This document shows, one piece after another, positions 36,891-48,311 of a DNA stretch of 64,000 bases. The stretch spans positions 4,807,001 to 4,871,000 of the forward strand of contig NW_026944385.1 of assembly GCF_033439725.1 (NCBI RefSeq). Direction: 5' to 3'. The stretch is from Neurospora tetraspora. Its lineage: Eukaryota; Ascomycota; Sordariomycetes; Sordariales; Sordariaceae. Position 1 is the stretch's first letter; every line of letters begins with the position of its first letter. The position numbers and the translations under genes were made by a program. Below the pieces are notes generated by a model. That model was not told the DNA's origin, did not search any database, and saw only the letters and a program-made list of their open reading frames with translations.

Positions 36891-37692
36891 TTAGAAGCCC
36901 AAGCCGTTCAGGAACTTGACGACCTCCTCTCTGCGGTGTCCCTGTTTTTGTTTTGTATTCCGTTAGCATCACTTCTTTTCCGCTTCAAGTTTTACTCTCT
37001 TCTTGCTTCCCTGATCGCCTTTCCTCTGTTCTCCCATCTCTTTTTTTTCTTGCCCATTTTCCCCTGACCTCTAACCTCTGCACTAGTATTTACCTGTCTT
37101 CCTCCTCTCCCTTCCTTGCCTCTCTCCCCCACTTTCCATCTCTTTCCCGATTTCTATTCCATCTCCCCGCTCCCTTCCTTGTGTCATACTTCCCCCCTCT
37201 CTCGCATATAGTAGTAGCAAACAGAAAATGCAAAACAAAACTCACATCAACCTCCAAATGTCCCGTCGGCACCTTCACCCGCACCAGCTTCTCCTCCAGC
37301 CCCAAGAACTGCGCAAGATCTCTGCGCAAGGCCTGGCCATCACCTTGCACCTTCTTGATCTGCGTGAGCTTCTTGTTACCACCGCGCTTGGCCAGGTGGT
37401 AGACGGGCAGGCGCTGGGTCCAGGCGCGGCCTACTAGGTAGGGCTTCGCGACGGGTTTCGACGATTCTGTTGGCGCAGCGGTCTGGGTCTGGATAGGTGT
37501 GGGTTGTGTGGGCGTGGAGATGGTGGGCTGCTGCTGCTGGGATGGTGTCGTTGGTGTTGGGTGCGATGCGGCGGCGGCGGAGGAGGAGTAGAATCGGGGT
37601 TGGAAGGCGGGAAGGACGGCGGCGCGGACGGTGAGGGTCGTCGCGGGCTGGGCGATGGCCCGGGAGAGGCCGAGGAAGGTTGGGCGGAACAT
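36891..37692 (-). CDS. IMG2: Mitochondrial large-subunit ribosomal protein mL49 (Img2)
   Basis: Two exons on the minus strand: 37692-37246 (149 codons) and a tiny 36941-36891 (16 codons plus stop), separated by a 304-bp pyrimidine-biased intron (GTGAGT donor, CAAAAACAG acceptor). The protein is 165 residues. It begins with a mitochondrial presequence (Arg, Ser and Ala rich, few acids, MFRPTFLGLSRAIAQPATT). A low-complexity P/Q/T linker comes next, then the conserved mL49 core (KPYLVGRAWTQRLPVYHLAK; VRVKVPTGHLEVDGHRREEV) ending in the family-typical L-G-F. The last exon was found by looking for that ending, and it joins in phase. The product belongs to the mitochondrial 54S ribosomal subunit. 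The gene is divergent from eIF3e. Confidence 0.9.
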
Positions 37693-38534
37693 GGCTGTTG
37701 TGTTTTGTTGTGTGGTGTGGTGTGGTGTGGTGTGGTTGTGGTTGAGAAAGTATGAAGGAAGGCTGTCGCGAAAGTTGGAGGTCGAATCGAGCCCGGGTTC
37801 GGTCGCAACGGGATCTGATAGGCTTGGCTGGGATCTGGAGTTAGGAACTGGACCTGCGCTGCGGCCGAGAGGTCCCCGTTTCGGTTCGCGTTCAATTGCT
37901 GGCTCGCTGGAGTCGGATCGGTCCCGCGTCCCGTGGGCCGTGTCCTCCGCGCGGCGGGTCGGTCTTTCCCGTCTGGAAATTTGGTCGGTAATCGGCAGAA
38001 TTATTGACCGCCCGGGGGTCCCCGCCTGCTCTGCCGTCCGGATGTGCGCCGGGAGTGCTGAAAGTTCGCTGAAGCTCCAGGCCTTGTGGTACTCTAAAAC
38101 CACCCCTCCGTGCCGCAAAGAACGGACACCGCATTCAGCTGCAATTGTGAATTGAGCCAAAACACAGCGGCACAATTTGATGGCCCGTGCTTTTCGTCAC
38201 TGAACCGCATTTTCCCAATTTTCGACCCCACCAAAGATTGACGGGCCACCACTGGACGGCCACTCTTCAGAGTTCACAAAGAGAAATTTGGCGGATCGCA
38301 TATCGAAAGCACCTGGCAACCTGGAGACACGGCCTTCCATATTCCTCTTCCTTTCTGATAGTCGACCGACCCTCCCCCCTCCCCCGGCCCTATCTTATCC
38401 CACCGTAATACCCCCCCCCTCCAGGCCTCGACTCGACCCGACCCGACTTGACCTTGTCGTCCACTCCGTGTCTGTCATCACCACCATCAACATCATCACC
38501 ACCACCCATACACAGTCACAGACACACATCCAAG
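37693..38534. promoter_or_regulatory. Divergent promoter region between mL49 and eIF3e
   Basis: 842 bp between two start codons. The mL49 side carries a pentanucleotide repeat; the eIF3e side is strongly C- and CT-rich (about 38,340-38,530), as is common in leaders of translation-factor genes. No gene is supported. Specific factor sites cannot be claimed. Confidence 0.55.
37711..37735 (+). repeat. TGTGG microsatellite, five units
   Basis: Five consecutive TGTGG units lie 19-43 bp upstream of the mL49 start codon; on the mL49 strand it reads CCACA repeats in the leader. Confidence 0.9.
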
Positions 38535-39923
38535 ATGGCTTCCACATCCCCCGCCACCAACGGCGACGCCGCGCCCGCCAACTATGACCTCGTCCTCAAG
38601 CTCGCTCCCCATCTCGACCGCCACATGATCTTCCCCCTCCTCGAGTTCAACGCCGGCCGCCTTAAGGAAGATGAGACCGACAAGGCTCGCGAGATCCTCG
38701 CCGCCAAGTACGCCCTCCTCAAGAAGACCAACATGACCGACTACGTCGCCAACCTCTACTGCGAGCTCGAGGGCCTTAAGGAGCCCCCCGCCGAGTACGC
38801 CGAGCGCCGCCAAAAGGTCTTCCACCAGCTCGAGAAGTACGAGCAGGAGACCGCCAAGATCACCGAGCTGCTGCAGCGCGACGATGTCGTCAACAACCTG
38901 CGCTCCGACAAGGTGGCCAACTTGGAGTTTTTGAAGAAGGAGCACGACGTACGTCTTACTTATATCCATCAGCACATGGCTGTACATGTCTAACCATACC
39001 GTGTGCAGGTCACCATCGACATGGTCAACGCCCTCTACGACTTTGGCCAGCTCCAGTACTCGTGCGGCAACTACGCCGACGCCTCCGAGCTCCTCTACCG
39101 CTTCCGCGTCCTCTCCACCGACAACGACAAGGTCTCGTACGCCACATGGGGTCGTCTCGCCTGCGAGATCCTCAGCATGAGCTGGGAGTCCGCCATGGAG
39201 GAGCTGCAAAAGGTGCGCGAGAGCATCGACACCAGGCTCGCCAACAACCCCCTTGCTCAGCTCCAGCACCGCACCCAGCTCGTCCACTGGGCCCTCTTCC
39301 CCCTCTTCAACTACGACAAGGCCCGTGAGCCCCTCCTCGACCTCTTCTTCAACGCCGGCTTCATCAACACCATCCAGGCCAACTCGCCCTGGATCCTCCG
39401 CTACCTCACCGTCGCTGTCATCACCAACCGCGGCCGCGCGAAGAACGCTGGTGTCCAGCAGAAGCAGATGAAGGACATTGTTCGCATCGTTAAGCAGGAG
39501 GCCTACGAGTACCAGGACCCCGTCACCCGCTTCGTCCACGCCCTGTGCATCGACTTTGACTTTGAGGAGGCCCAGCACCAGCTCGTGCTCGCCGAGGAGG
39601 TCCTTAGGAGCGACTTCTTCCTGCTCGCCCACGCCGACGACTTTGTCGACTCGGCCCGCCACCTCATCTTCGAGAGCTACTGCAAGATCCACGCCCGTAT
39701 CTCGCTCAAGGACCTTAGCGCCCGCCTGGGTCTCAACAACGACGACGCCGAGAAGTGGATCGTCAACCTCATTCGCGACACCCGCCTCGATGCCAAGATC
39801 GACTACAAGGAGGGCACCGTCGTCATGAACCACCCCCCTAGCTCAGTGTACCAGCAAGTTATTGAGCGCACCAAGGGCGGTTTCTTCAGGACGCAGGTCC
39901 TGACTGCTGCTGTTGCCAGATAG
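38535..39923 (+). CDS. int-6: Translation initiation factor eIF3 subunit e (INT6)
   Basis: Two exons, 38535-38948 and 39009-39923, joined across a 60-bp intron (GTACGT donor, TCTAACC branch, GTGCAG acceptor), give 442 residues, the usual eIF3e length. The N-terminal block ([40 protein letters not shown]) is diagnostic. Helical repeats follow ([20 protein letters not shown]), then the PCI domain from ~residue 230 to 405, ending in the winged helix ([40 protein letters not shown]). eIF3e is a scaffold subunit of the cytoplasmic eIF3 complex. Codon use is strongly C-ending, as for a highly expressed gene, which also creates a long antisense open frame. Confidence 0.95.
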
Positions 39924-41053
39924 GAGGTTGATGATAGCGGCAGTGGGGGGCTGACTGATGGTGGCGGCAAAAGGATACCCGGGTCGACACGGCAGGAAAA
40001 GAGAAACGATGAGAGGACTGGGGAGGATTTAATGTGGCAGGGGCTCAATCGCAAGGCGAGGAGGTGGCACTGATGTGTTCGTCGAATATGTGACCGAAAC
40101 TATCGCCGACGATTGGACCGCTCTGGACATCAAATGGTCAGGGTAACTCGCCGCTTCATGGCAGGCGAACTGCTTCAGCGTCTGGGCTTCAACTTGGCCA
40201 GGGCGAGTCTCGGATAGATCCCCTCCCTCCCAGTCTTTCTTTTTTCCAGCGCAATGAGAGGATTAGAAAGTGGAGATCCAAAAAGGGTTAGCGATGCATT
40301 TCGAAGAATAGACCTTTTTTCCGTTTTCTTCTGCTTGATAGTCTGTCTATCAGCGTTTGGGATTTGTCGCTATTTCTCGTGGGCAATGGACTCGGGTGGT
40401 AGAGGTAGCAAGGGAATCAGGACAAGGAGGTTTTCACGTCATGACAACAACCGGTGTAATTATACCTCTTTAGTGTGTGTTTTCTTTTTACAGGCTTCTC
40501 ATCAGGCGTATCAAAATGGTTATGGCTCATTGCTTTCTGTTCGCTTATCAGTCGGGTTGTCTTTCCCTTCCGTAATATCATTCATCACGCGGTAGTCTCT
40601 ACCATGGCAACTACGATCTACCAACAAAAGCTGTGGCGATTAACTGTTGAGGTATGGTCCTTCCCTCCTTCCCTCCGTTTTCCGGCATGAAGGTCTCCAC
40701 TCACCAACCATCTTTTCAGGTAGGTACTCTTCATATGACAGCCAGCCCTGGTTATTCCACGGGACAAAGACTTTCACTCCTTCCTCTGTGTTCATCCTTT
40801 CCCTCTTTTCATCATCCTTCTCCTTTCGTCTTCCTCGAACCATCCGGATATTCTTTTCCCTCGACAATCTTCGTACATGACGCCCGTCCAAAGCAACCGT
40901 CGTCTACCAGTCGTCCACTACACCCCTGCTAATTGTTCGACCATGTACCTTCTTTGCGTTCAAGTACTTATGCTTCTTCAATGAAAAGCGTCTTGCCCTT
41001 CACCATCCTTTGGTCAGGGCCATCAGCAAAGACCAAGCCTTGTGCACGATGTA
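39924..41053. other. Intergenic region downstream of eIF3e, no gene
   Basis: It contains the eIF3e 3' end and pyrimidine-rich stretches (about 40,660-40,860). Small open frames carry no recognisable domain. It ends at the TA duplication of MITE copy 2. Confidence 0.5.
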
Positions 41054-41330
41054 CAATCTAGTACTGGTTTGTTTGTTAGCTTGGTACTCCTAGCATACTG
41101 GACGAGATCTATCCCGAACTGTCACAAATCTTACAAGGACATAATGAATGGCTAGGTACGGATCGGAAAGGGATTAATAAGATTCAATATGACATATTAG
41201 ATGTCGGAAATAGCCTGTTCAAGGTAAGATTACGCTTTGGTTATGGAACGAAACGAATCAATTAGATATAAAAACGCCTAGGGAGGTAGACCCGAGGTCT
41301 CGAGCTAGCAAACAAACCAGTATTGGACTG
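41054..41330 (+). mobile_element. MITE copy 2 (CAGTCC family)
   Basis: 277 bp, flanked by TA on both sides (41,052-41,053 and 41,331-41,332). The right end is CCAGTATTGGACTG; the left end is a slightly changed inverted copy (CAATCTAGTACTGG). About 28 bp of terminal inverted repeat, no coding capacity. The inside aligns along its length with copy 3, in the same orientation. It lies 385 bp before the start codon of the plus-strand NLR gene. Confidence 0.88.
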
Positions 41331-41715
41331 TAGTCCTCCCCCCTGTTTCCTCTCTTTCCTTTTCGTTCTCCTCACCCCTCCAATCAATATCCCACACTCA
41401 AGCCTCCAGTCGGTTGATCGCATTTCTCACACAACGACCAATGGCCTGGCCGTTACAGTTTCCAGGTACGTTCACACGGTACAAGCTGCAGCTCAACATC
41501 CATCTAACCATTCGAGGACAGATGTAACCTTGCTGTGGCTGACAACCCAATCGATACGATGTTGCCCCCGCTTCGGGCCTTCAACCTTCAACATGCCCGT
41601 CTTCATAGATGGAAATCATTTGGGGATACCATCATAACATCAAGCCTCTCCCGAGCGCTGCCCCGTTAACATACCCAACCTAGCTCCAGGCTATGCTCTT
41701 CCGGAGTCAGCAACG

Positions 41716-44700
41716 ATGGTCAGAGCGCAGGGTATCTCGCTGCTCTTTGAACCGAGCGATATCAAGCCCGAGCTTGAGTGAGTCCGCCACTCCAATCTCA
41801 TCCATCAATAACCGTAGCTCGGGGTACATTTGTTAACGCGGTTTACAGCATCATCTTCATCCATGGCTTCACCGGTCATCCAAGGTTGACGTGGACCCTG
41901 GACAAGAAGAAGGCCGAGAAAAGAAGAAAGGCAAACAACGATGCCCCGAGCCACAATGTTCACAACAGCGGACAAACAGCGGACGTCTTCTGGCCAAAGG
42001 ACCTGGTCCCAACAACGCTACCGTCTGCCAGGGTCATGACTTTTGGCTACGATGCCAAGATACGACATTTCTCTCAAGGCCAGATCAGCAAAAACACCGT
42101 TCAAGACCATGCTCGGGAACTCTTGGAGCAATTGAGGGATAAGAGACCGTCAGACGCAAAAGGATCTCGCCCGCTGGTCTTCATCGCACACAGTTTGGGT
42201 GGGCTAGTTGTCAGAGAAGCCCTCACTCTGGCCAGTCAGCATCAGAATGATCAAGCCAGTACCGCCCGCTACGAAGATATTTTCCGGTCCACTGTCGCCA
42301 TCATATTCTTTGGCACGCCGCATCGAGGGGCTGATCCGCGAAGTTCCTTCCATCGTCTCCTCTCAGGCTCTGCTCTTCGACTTGGCGTCGACGTCAATGT
42401 CCATATCGTCGACGCTCTGATGCCCAACGTGAACAACTTGCAGAAACAACTGAGTTTGGACGACTTCAAGACGCTCGCAGCACAACGAGGCTGGATCGTC
42501 TACACTTTCCAGGAGGAGTATGGGGTGTCAAGTCTGTTCAGCAGGAAGGTAAGCGGCTGACCCCCACCTCTCCCCAGCTGAAGCTAATGCCAGGTTCAGG
42601 TTGTTGAGGATCATTCGTCTCGCCTAGGCCCACCCGTGAATGAAACACCAAGACGAATAAGTGACAATCACATGGATATGTGTCGCTTTTATGGTTTGAG
42701 TGACCCTGAGTATGAGAAAGTGGCCGCCTGTCTGCAAGAGATACTCAAAGGTATTCGTCATCCAACTGGTTCTCAGATTCGCAAGTTGTCTCCATCACTC
42801 CAGACTCAGACAGTCCTCATTACGCTCGAAGAATTCTCTTTTGTCAACGCACATGACGACGTACCAAACCGAACCATTCAACAAGACGAGCGATCAACCT
42901 AGAAAGTTGACAGCACCATTGCCACAGCCAGCTCCAATACCAGTCGCAGCATCAGTTATGGAACCGGGCGACGAATCCAACGAGAAGAGGGATTTGAGAC
43001 AGAAACTGGTACAAAGCCTTAAATTTGATCAACTTGGGGCAAGATCCATGAATATTGAAGCTACTTACGGAAATACTTGCCAATGGTTCCTGTCAAAGCA
43101 GGAATATGTTGACTGGCAGAAACCCGGAAGACACTCGCCAAGTTCATGGTTTCTGTGGATCAAAGGGAAACCAGGCACGGGCAAGTCGACACTGATGAAA
43201 TACCTGCACTCAACGAGACACTGCAGAGGATCCACGAACATATTGTTATCATTCTTCTTCAATGCAAGAGGCGCCTACCTGGAAAAGTCCACGATTGGTT
43301 GCTATCGGGGGCTTCTGTTCGCTTTGTTGGATGGCAGGGACAACCTTTGGCCCTCCCTAGACCATCTAGGCAATACAGGGTCCGAGTATATACTCAAGGA
43401 CAACTGGACCGTCGCATCACTTACGCAAACACTTACACGAGCGATACAAATGGCACAAAGTCAAGCTATCGAAATCTGGATCGACGCATTGGATGAGTGC
43501 GAGGAGGACGAGGTCCGGAAAATGGTATCCTTTTTCGAAGACCTGGCGGACTTGGCCGACAGTCAGGACATCGACCTCAAGATTTGCTTCGCCAGTCGGC
43601 ATTATCCATCCGTCACTTCTCGGAAGGGAATCGATGTAATTCTGGAACTCCAACACAATCATGACGAAGACATAGCTCGGTATATCGAGGCCAAGCTTTA
43701 CGTTGGGGCAGCACAGGCGGAGATCAAGGCCGAGCTTCTCCGGAAATATTCGGGCATCTTCTTGTGGGTCGTGCTTGTTGTCCATATGCTAAACCGAGAA
43801 TACGCCAGGGGGAATGTTCTGGCCTTACGAAAGCGGCTTGACGAGATTCCTGCCGATTTACATGCAGTGTTTGAGAAAGTATTGGCCAATGATGAAGGTG
43901 ATAACGAGGAACTCGTCCTCCTTTTCCAATTGGTTTTGCGTGCAGAACAAGCTCTTGAGCCCGCCGAGCTGTTTGTTGCTATCCAGCGCGCAAAGGAACC
44001 TCAAGGCCCTCTACAGCGGTGGGACAGGAATAAGCCACCCATGTCCCCAGAAGCCTTGCAGCGCTGGGTGAACAGTTCTTCCCGCGGACTGGCACAAGTC
44101 ACGCGACCCAGCAAAGTATATCCATATTATTGGTGGTACAATGCCAACAAACCAACCGTTCAGTTCATCCACGAATCTGTTCGCGACTACCTGCTTGGAA
44201 AAAGCGGTAACAAGTATACCTGGTCTGGGTTGTCAAAACTTGGAGACGCTTACCAAGTGTGGGCAAAAGTTTGCTTGGATCATATTCTGGCCGTTGATAT
44301 ATCCATCAATGATGATCTTCTCGATGTGCTTCGATACCCTCTTACGGCATACGCTGTGGCTTATCTGCGTCAACACACGATGCGGGCCATCCCAAATCGA
44401 TCAACGGAACAAGAAGAAACGGAGAGGGGATATGTTTTGGCGAAGACATATTTCCGGCCACTTTGTTCGACAGAAAGGCTCGAATATCGGGAATACGTTT
44501 TGGCGAACACATATTACAGAACATTGTCCGTGGAAAGGATCGACTACCTGGAACGCTCCATTCAAGCCATGCATCAGTCGGAAGAGACCTTGCAATCAGC
44601 TGTAGACATGGGAGAAACCGAGGGCGGGTTATCAATTTTTAATAACGAATGGGTGTATAGTCGTACGGAGCTCCAGGCCGGTTTCAGATTTACCAAAGTC

Positions 44701-44913
44701 ACGCGCGCCCGGGGAGAAATCTGGGCGTATCTGAAGAATACATCCGAGGACCCTGATGTTGTCATTCGTCGCCTTATAAACAACGAGTTACCGAATACTT
44801 GTACATCGGAGGACAGTGATGTCCTCCTTCGTCATTGTCAAGACATCGAACAGCTTTTTCTGTTACCTGAGATATCCCCACTTGAACAGGAAAAGCGGTT
44901 CTGGACCGATTGA
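41716..44913 (+). CDS. NLR-type protein: lipase-like hydrolase + NACHT
   Basis: Exon 1 41716-41777 and exon 2 41849-42548 encode an alpha/beta-hydrolase (IIFIHGFTGHPRLTWTLD; AHSLGGLVV at ~residue 134; FFGTPHRGADP). Exon 3 starts at 42600 after a 51-bp intron. The frame must then change before the NACHT part: a 163-bp intron 42751-42913 (GTATTC donor, TTGACAG acceptor) would join the phases and give 970 residues, but the donor is weak and a frame lesion is the alternative. The NACHT region has the P-loop GKPGTGKST (~residue 390) and Walker B IWIDALDEC (~491). A helical part with FIHESVRDYLLGKSG follows. Unlike its relative at 13,427 it has no ankyrin repeats; the C-terminus carries an imperfect 22-residue duplication (YVLAKTYF / YVLANTYY) and ends at 44913. 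Both genes share intron positions 1 and 2 with the same phases. The family acts in fungal non-self recognition and regulated cell death; the role here is inferred. Confidence 0.82.
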
Positions 44914-45152
44914 AGATATACATGCTGTTGAAGCGAGGCGAAGGGAAGGAAGACGATTTGGTGAAGTTGACTGATTTAAGAGTAAGTGAGGAAGGGAGTG
45001 AACGTGAAGTTCACAGGCTTAGGTATTTACATGATGTCCCATGTGGAAGAACGATATCCACCTTTGTAAGGCTGAAGCTGGGTTCTGGTTCAACACATGC
45101 TGCTTTCATTTTTCGTGGCAACGTTAAGTCGTTAACGGCTAGGCTTGGATTT

Positions 45153-46933
45153 TCACTCCGGAATCTTGTGCTCCTCAGATGGTACACCGGCTTTCCACTG
45201 GTACTTGGACGCGATGTGCTCCTCAAACGGATACTTCTGGCCTTGAGCACCATAGAAGTTCTCACGGTATGTTCCGCCGGGGACAGCATAGTCGTCCCAG
45301 AAGAGACCACGCTTCCGCAACTCGGGCAGCAGAAGATCGATGATGTCCTGGAAAGACCCCGGGAAGAGGGCATATCCCTGAGTGGGCGTTAGTTCTGGTA
45401 CAGTCCATGGATATCTGAGAAGGATCACTTACAAAGTTGAAGCCATCAACATCGGCCTCGTTTATCCAGGCCTCAAGGCCATCAGCCACCTGCTCTGCTG
45501 TACCGACAATGATGGGACCGTTACCACCGATGGAAACGTGCTCTGCAACGGTGTGCTTTGTCCACTTTGAGCCAGGCGGCGAGAACCTGGCGTAGGCGTC
45601 CACCGTCGACCTGAACCAGTTAACACTTCGTTCACCTCACCTCTCAACGGGAGGAAACAAACTCACCTCACAGCATTGCTCTCAACCTCTCTCAACTCCT
45701 CATCATCGCCATACTTGCTCAAATCCATGCCCGTCCAACCCCCAAACAAGGCCAACGCACCTTCCGTGCTCGCATACTTCCTGTAATCGGCCAACTTCTC
45801 CTTCGCTTCCTCTTCCGTCCTACCCAGAATCGGCGTGACCAGACTCAAGACCTTGATCTTGTTCCCATCTCTTCCAAACTTCTCCCGGGCCAACTGCCTC
45901 ACCTCAGCAATATTCTTCGCACAAACCTGCGGCGCGTGCGAGCTCACAAATATGGCTTCGGCGTGCTGCGCCGCGAAGAGCTTGCCGGCTTTGGAGGTTC
46001 CAGCCTGCAACAGAAGCGGCACTCTTTGGGGAGTGGGCTGTACAATCGCCGGCCCGGGAACGGAAAAGAACTTTCCCTCGTGGTTGATCTGCCTCACAGC
46101 CTCCGGGTCGGTGTACACTCCCTTCTCGCGATCCAGCACAACCGCGTCGTCCCGCCACGAGGACGCAAAGAGCTTGTACATCACCCGCAGGTACTCCTCC
46201 GCTTGTTCGTAGCGCTCATCATGCGCCACTTGCTTCTCTCGCCCAGCGATATTCCGCGCTGCGCTGTCCAGGTAACTTGTCACAATGTTCCAGCCCAATC
46301 TGCCGTTGGTCAAGTGATCAACCGTCGCCAGGCGGCGGTGCAAATGATACGGCGCTTCGTAGCTGGTGCTAACAGTGACGCCAAAGCCGAGGGATTTCGT
46401 CGCGGCCGCCATGGCGGGGACTACCGACAAGGGCTCGTTGACGGGCCATTGCGCGCCGGAGACGATGGCGGGGATAAGGGAATTCCGGTAGACGTCGTAG
46501 CCGCCGAGGACGTCAGCGATGAAGATGCCGTGGAATTTGGCGGATTCGAGAAGTTTGGCGAGCTCGACCCAGTGTTGGACGGAAGTGAAGTTGTGGGACT
46601 GATCGGAGGGATGGCGCCAGAGGCCGGGGGATTGATGGCCGGAGCCTGTTGGCGGATGTCAGTTGATTGGTCTCATGGTAGACGTTGGTGTTCAAGGTGA
46701 ATACAGGGTTAGTGATGGCAAAGTGAAGTTGAAGTCACATCGACCCGGTCATCCGCTTCATGTTCCAGGTGTTGTTTGTTTTCCTGCTCCATGATTTACA
46801 GCGCGGAAAAGGGGTCAAGTAGGCCGGAGTGGGTCATGGAGTGAATAGCCGACTTACACATTTCGACGAAGGCATTGATGATGAGCTTCTTCTTGGGCCT
46901 AGTTTGGCCTGACTCGCCTGTTTGGTTGGACAT
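45153..46933 (-). CDS. FMN-dependent monooxygenase, NtaA/SnaA/DszA-type luciferase-like
   Basis: Four exons on the minus strand: 46933-46858, 46645-45667, 45610-45433 and 45377-45153, all in phase, give 485 residues, normal for this family. The N-terminus has basic KKKLIINAFVEM, then SGHQSPGLWRHP and FHGIFIADVLGGYDVYRNS. The diagnostic barrel block is SYEAPYHLHRRLATVDHLTN followed by GRLGWNIVTSYL. The C-terminal part includes GNGPIIVGTAEQVADGLEAW and a closing RKRGLFWDDYAVPGGTYREN block. These enzymes use FMNH2 from a partner reductase to oxidise chelators, sulfur heterocycles or similar small molecules; substrate cannot be told from sequence. Intron 1 is 212 bp, the others ~55 bp. It converges on the plus-strand NLR gene, 239 bp apart. 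The family is common in bacteria, so distant transfer is possible, but the introns show long residence. Confidence 0.88.
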
Positions 46934-47371
46934 GACTGCTGAAGTGTCTGGTCTCAGTGAATGGAGTGTGAGGATTTGTTTCACTTTGCGCACAAGTGGC
47001 TATTGATGCACGTCGTTGAAGTCACTGAAATCAGAGATAGCTGTCGTCGCCAAGGGTTTCCGAAAAAGGGGTTTGTTGACTTTCACCAGATTCAAACACA
47101 ACAAACGATCAATGACGACGACGACCAAGGCGATTCGCCACTATAAGGGACACCCAAACTGCTTTACCAAGACGCTATCAATCACTCAAGGATGTCAAAG
47201 AGTGTCGTGATAGTCGATATTGCTACCGTGTTGCCGAGTTCGTTACTGGTGTCGTGCTCGAAAACGGTTGCCCGGGAGTGGTGGCGATTGCGTGATTGAC
47301 GCGGGGATGGTGCTCATCAGCACGGCAGCAACCCCGACCTCTCGCCAAGTGCTTCATTGTTCCTGACACTA
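46934..47371. other. Upstream region of the monooxygenase gene
   Basis: 438 bp between the start codon and MITE copy 3. No gene seen; contains the promoter side of the monooxygenase. Confidence 0.5.
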
Positions 47372-47627
47372 CAGTCCAATGCTGGTTTGTTTGTTAGCTT
47401 GGTACTCCTGGTATATTGGACGATATCCATCCCGAATTGTCCCAAACCTCATAAGGACAAATTGAATGGCTAAGTACGGATCGAGAAGGCATTAATAAGA
47501 TTCGTCAAGGCATATTCAAGGTGAGATTACGCTTTGATCATGGAACGAAACGAATCAATTAAATGTAAAAAGGCCTAGGGAAGTTGACCAAAGGTCTCGA
47601 GCTAACAAAAAAACCAGTATTGGACTG
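47372..47627 (+). mobile_element. MITE copy 3 (CAGTCC family)
   Basis: 256 bp with the cleanest ends of the three copies: CAGTCCAATGCTGG on the left and CCAGTATTGGACTG on the right, within ~28-bp terminal inverted repeats reaching TTTGTTTGTTAGCT. TA precedes the left end; the right flank is TG, so the duplication is decayed or imperfect. Non-coding, same orientation as copies 1 and 2. Confidence 0.88.
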
Positions 47628-48311
47628 TGCAACCCGCCCTAACCCATTGTCAGATTTGCTAGGCTCACTTGTACGGCGATAGCATCTTTGTAATGATACC
47701 CGAGGGATTCATGTTGGCGCTGCCGACGGGACATTGACAGCCATCACGGCCCCCCCTTGCGCTTTTGCCCCTGCTCCCGATTATCGGTACCCGTTCTACC
47801 GTTGGCGATGATGGCACCAAGAGCAAGAGTGGGGGTCCATTGTCCTTCATACCAGAGTGAGACTGCCTGAGCTGCAGAGCTGCAATCAAGGTGGGCAACG
47901 GGCTGTGGTGGTTGCCCAACGGCAGCCTTTGGCTCTTCCCAAGAGATGCACACATCAATTGAGTCGAATCCGACTGAGATGGCGTAATTGAACACTAGAC
48001 CGAATTGTCTGGCACTCGACGGAGATGGTCCGGAGTGTTCGTGTTGGATTCGATTTGTTCAATCGGTGGCTAGTTCCCTTCTGGCAGGGCCGTCGATTTC
48101 CCCGTCAGTTTCAGAAGGTTTATAAATTCTTTTAACTTTCGACCCTTCATGTTGTTTGCTACAGTACAACAAGTCAAAAAACCAGAAACAACGAGCCGGA
48201 AGTCACGCAGGTACCAGTACTGTACTCCGACGCACTACTTAAACACTACTCAATTGCTACACTTCGACCCTGGATGACGCAAGCACCTTGAGCCGCGACT
48301 TGAGCAACATC
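47628..48311. other. Intergenic region, upstream of the MDR gene
   Basis: 684 bp. A minus-strand open frame (47,665-47,995) has no domain and no splice context. The 3' part is the leader of the next gene. Confidence 0.45.

Noticed and set aside
38496-39833. 445-codon minus-strand open frame antisense to eIF3e
   Set aside because: Created by C-ending codon bias of eIF3e; Val/Leu/Glu/Gly-rich with no fold signature.
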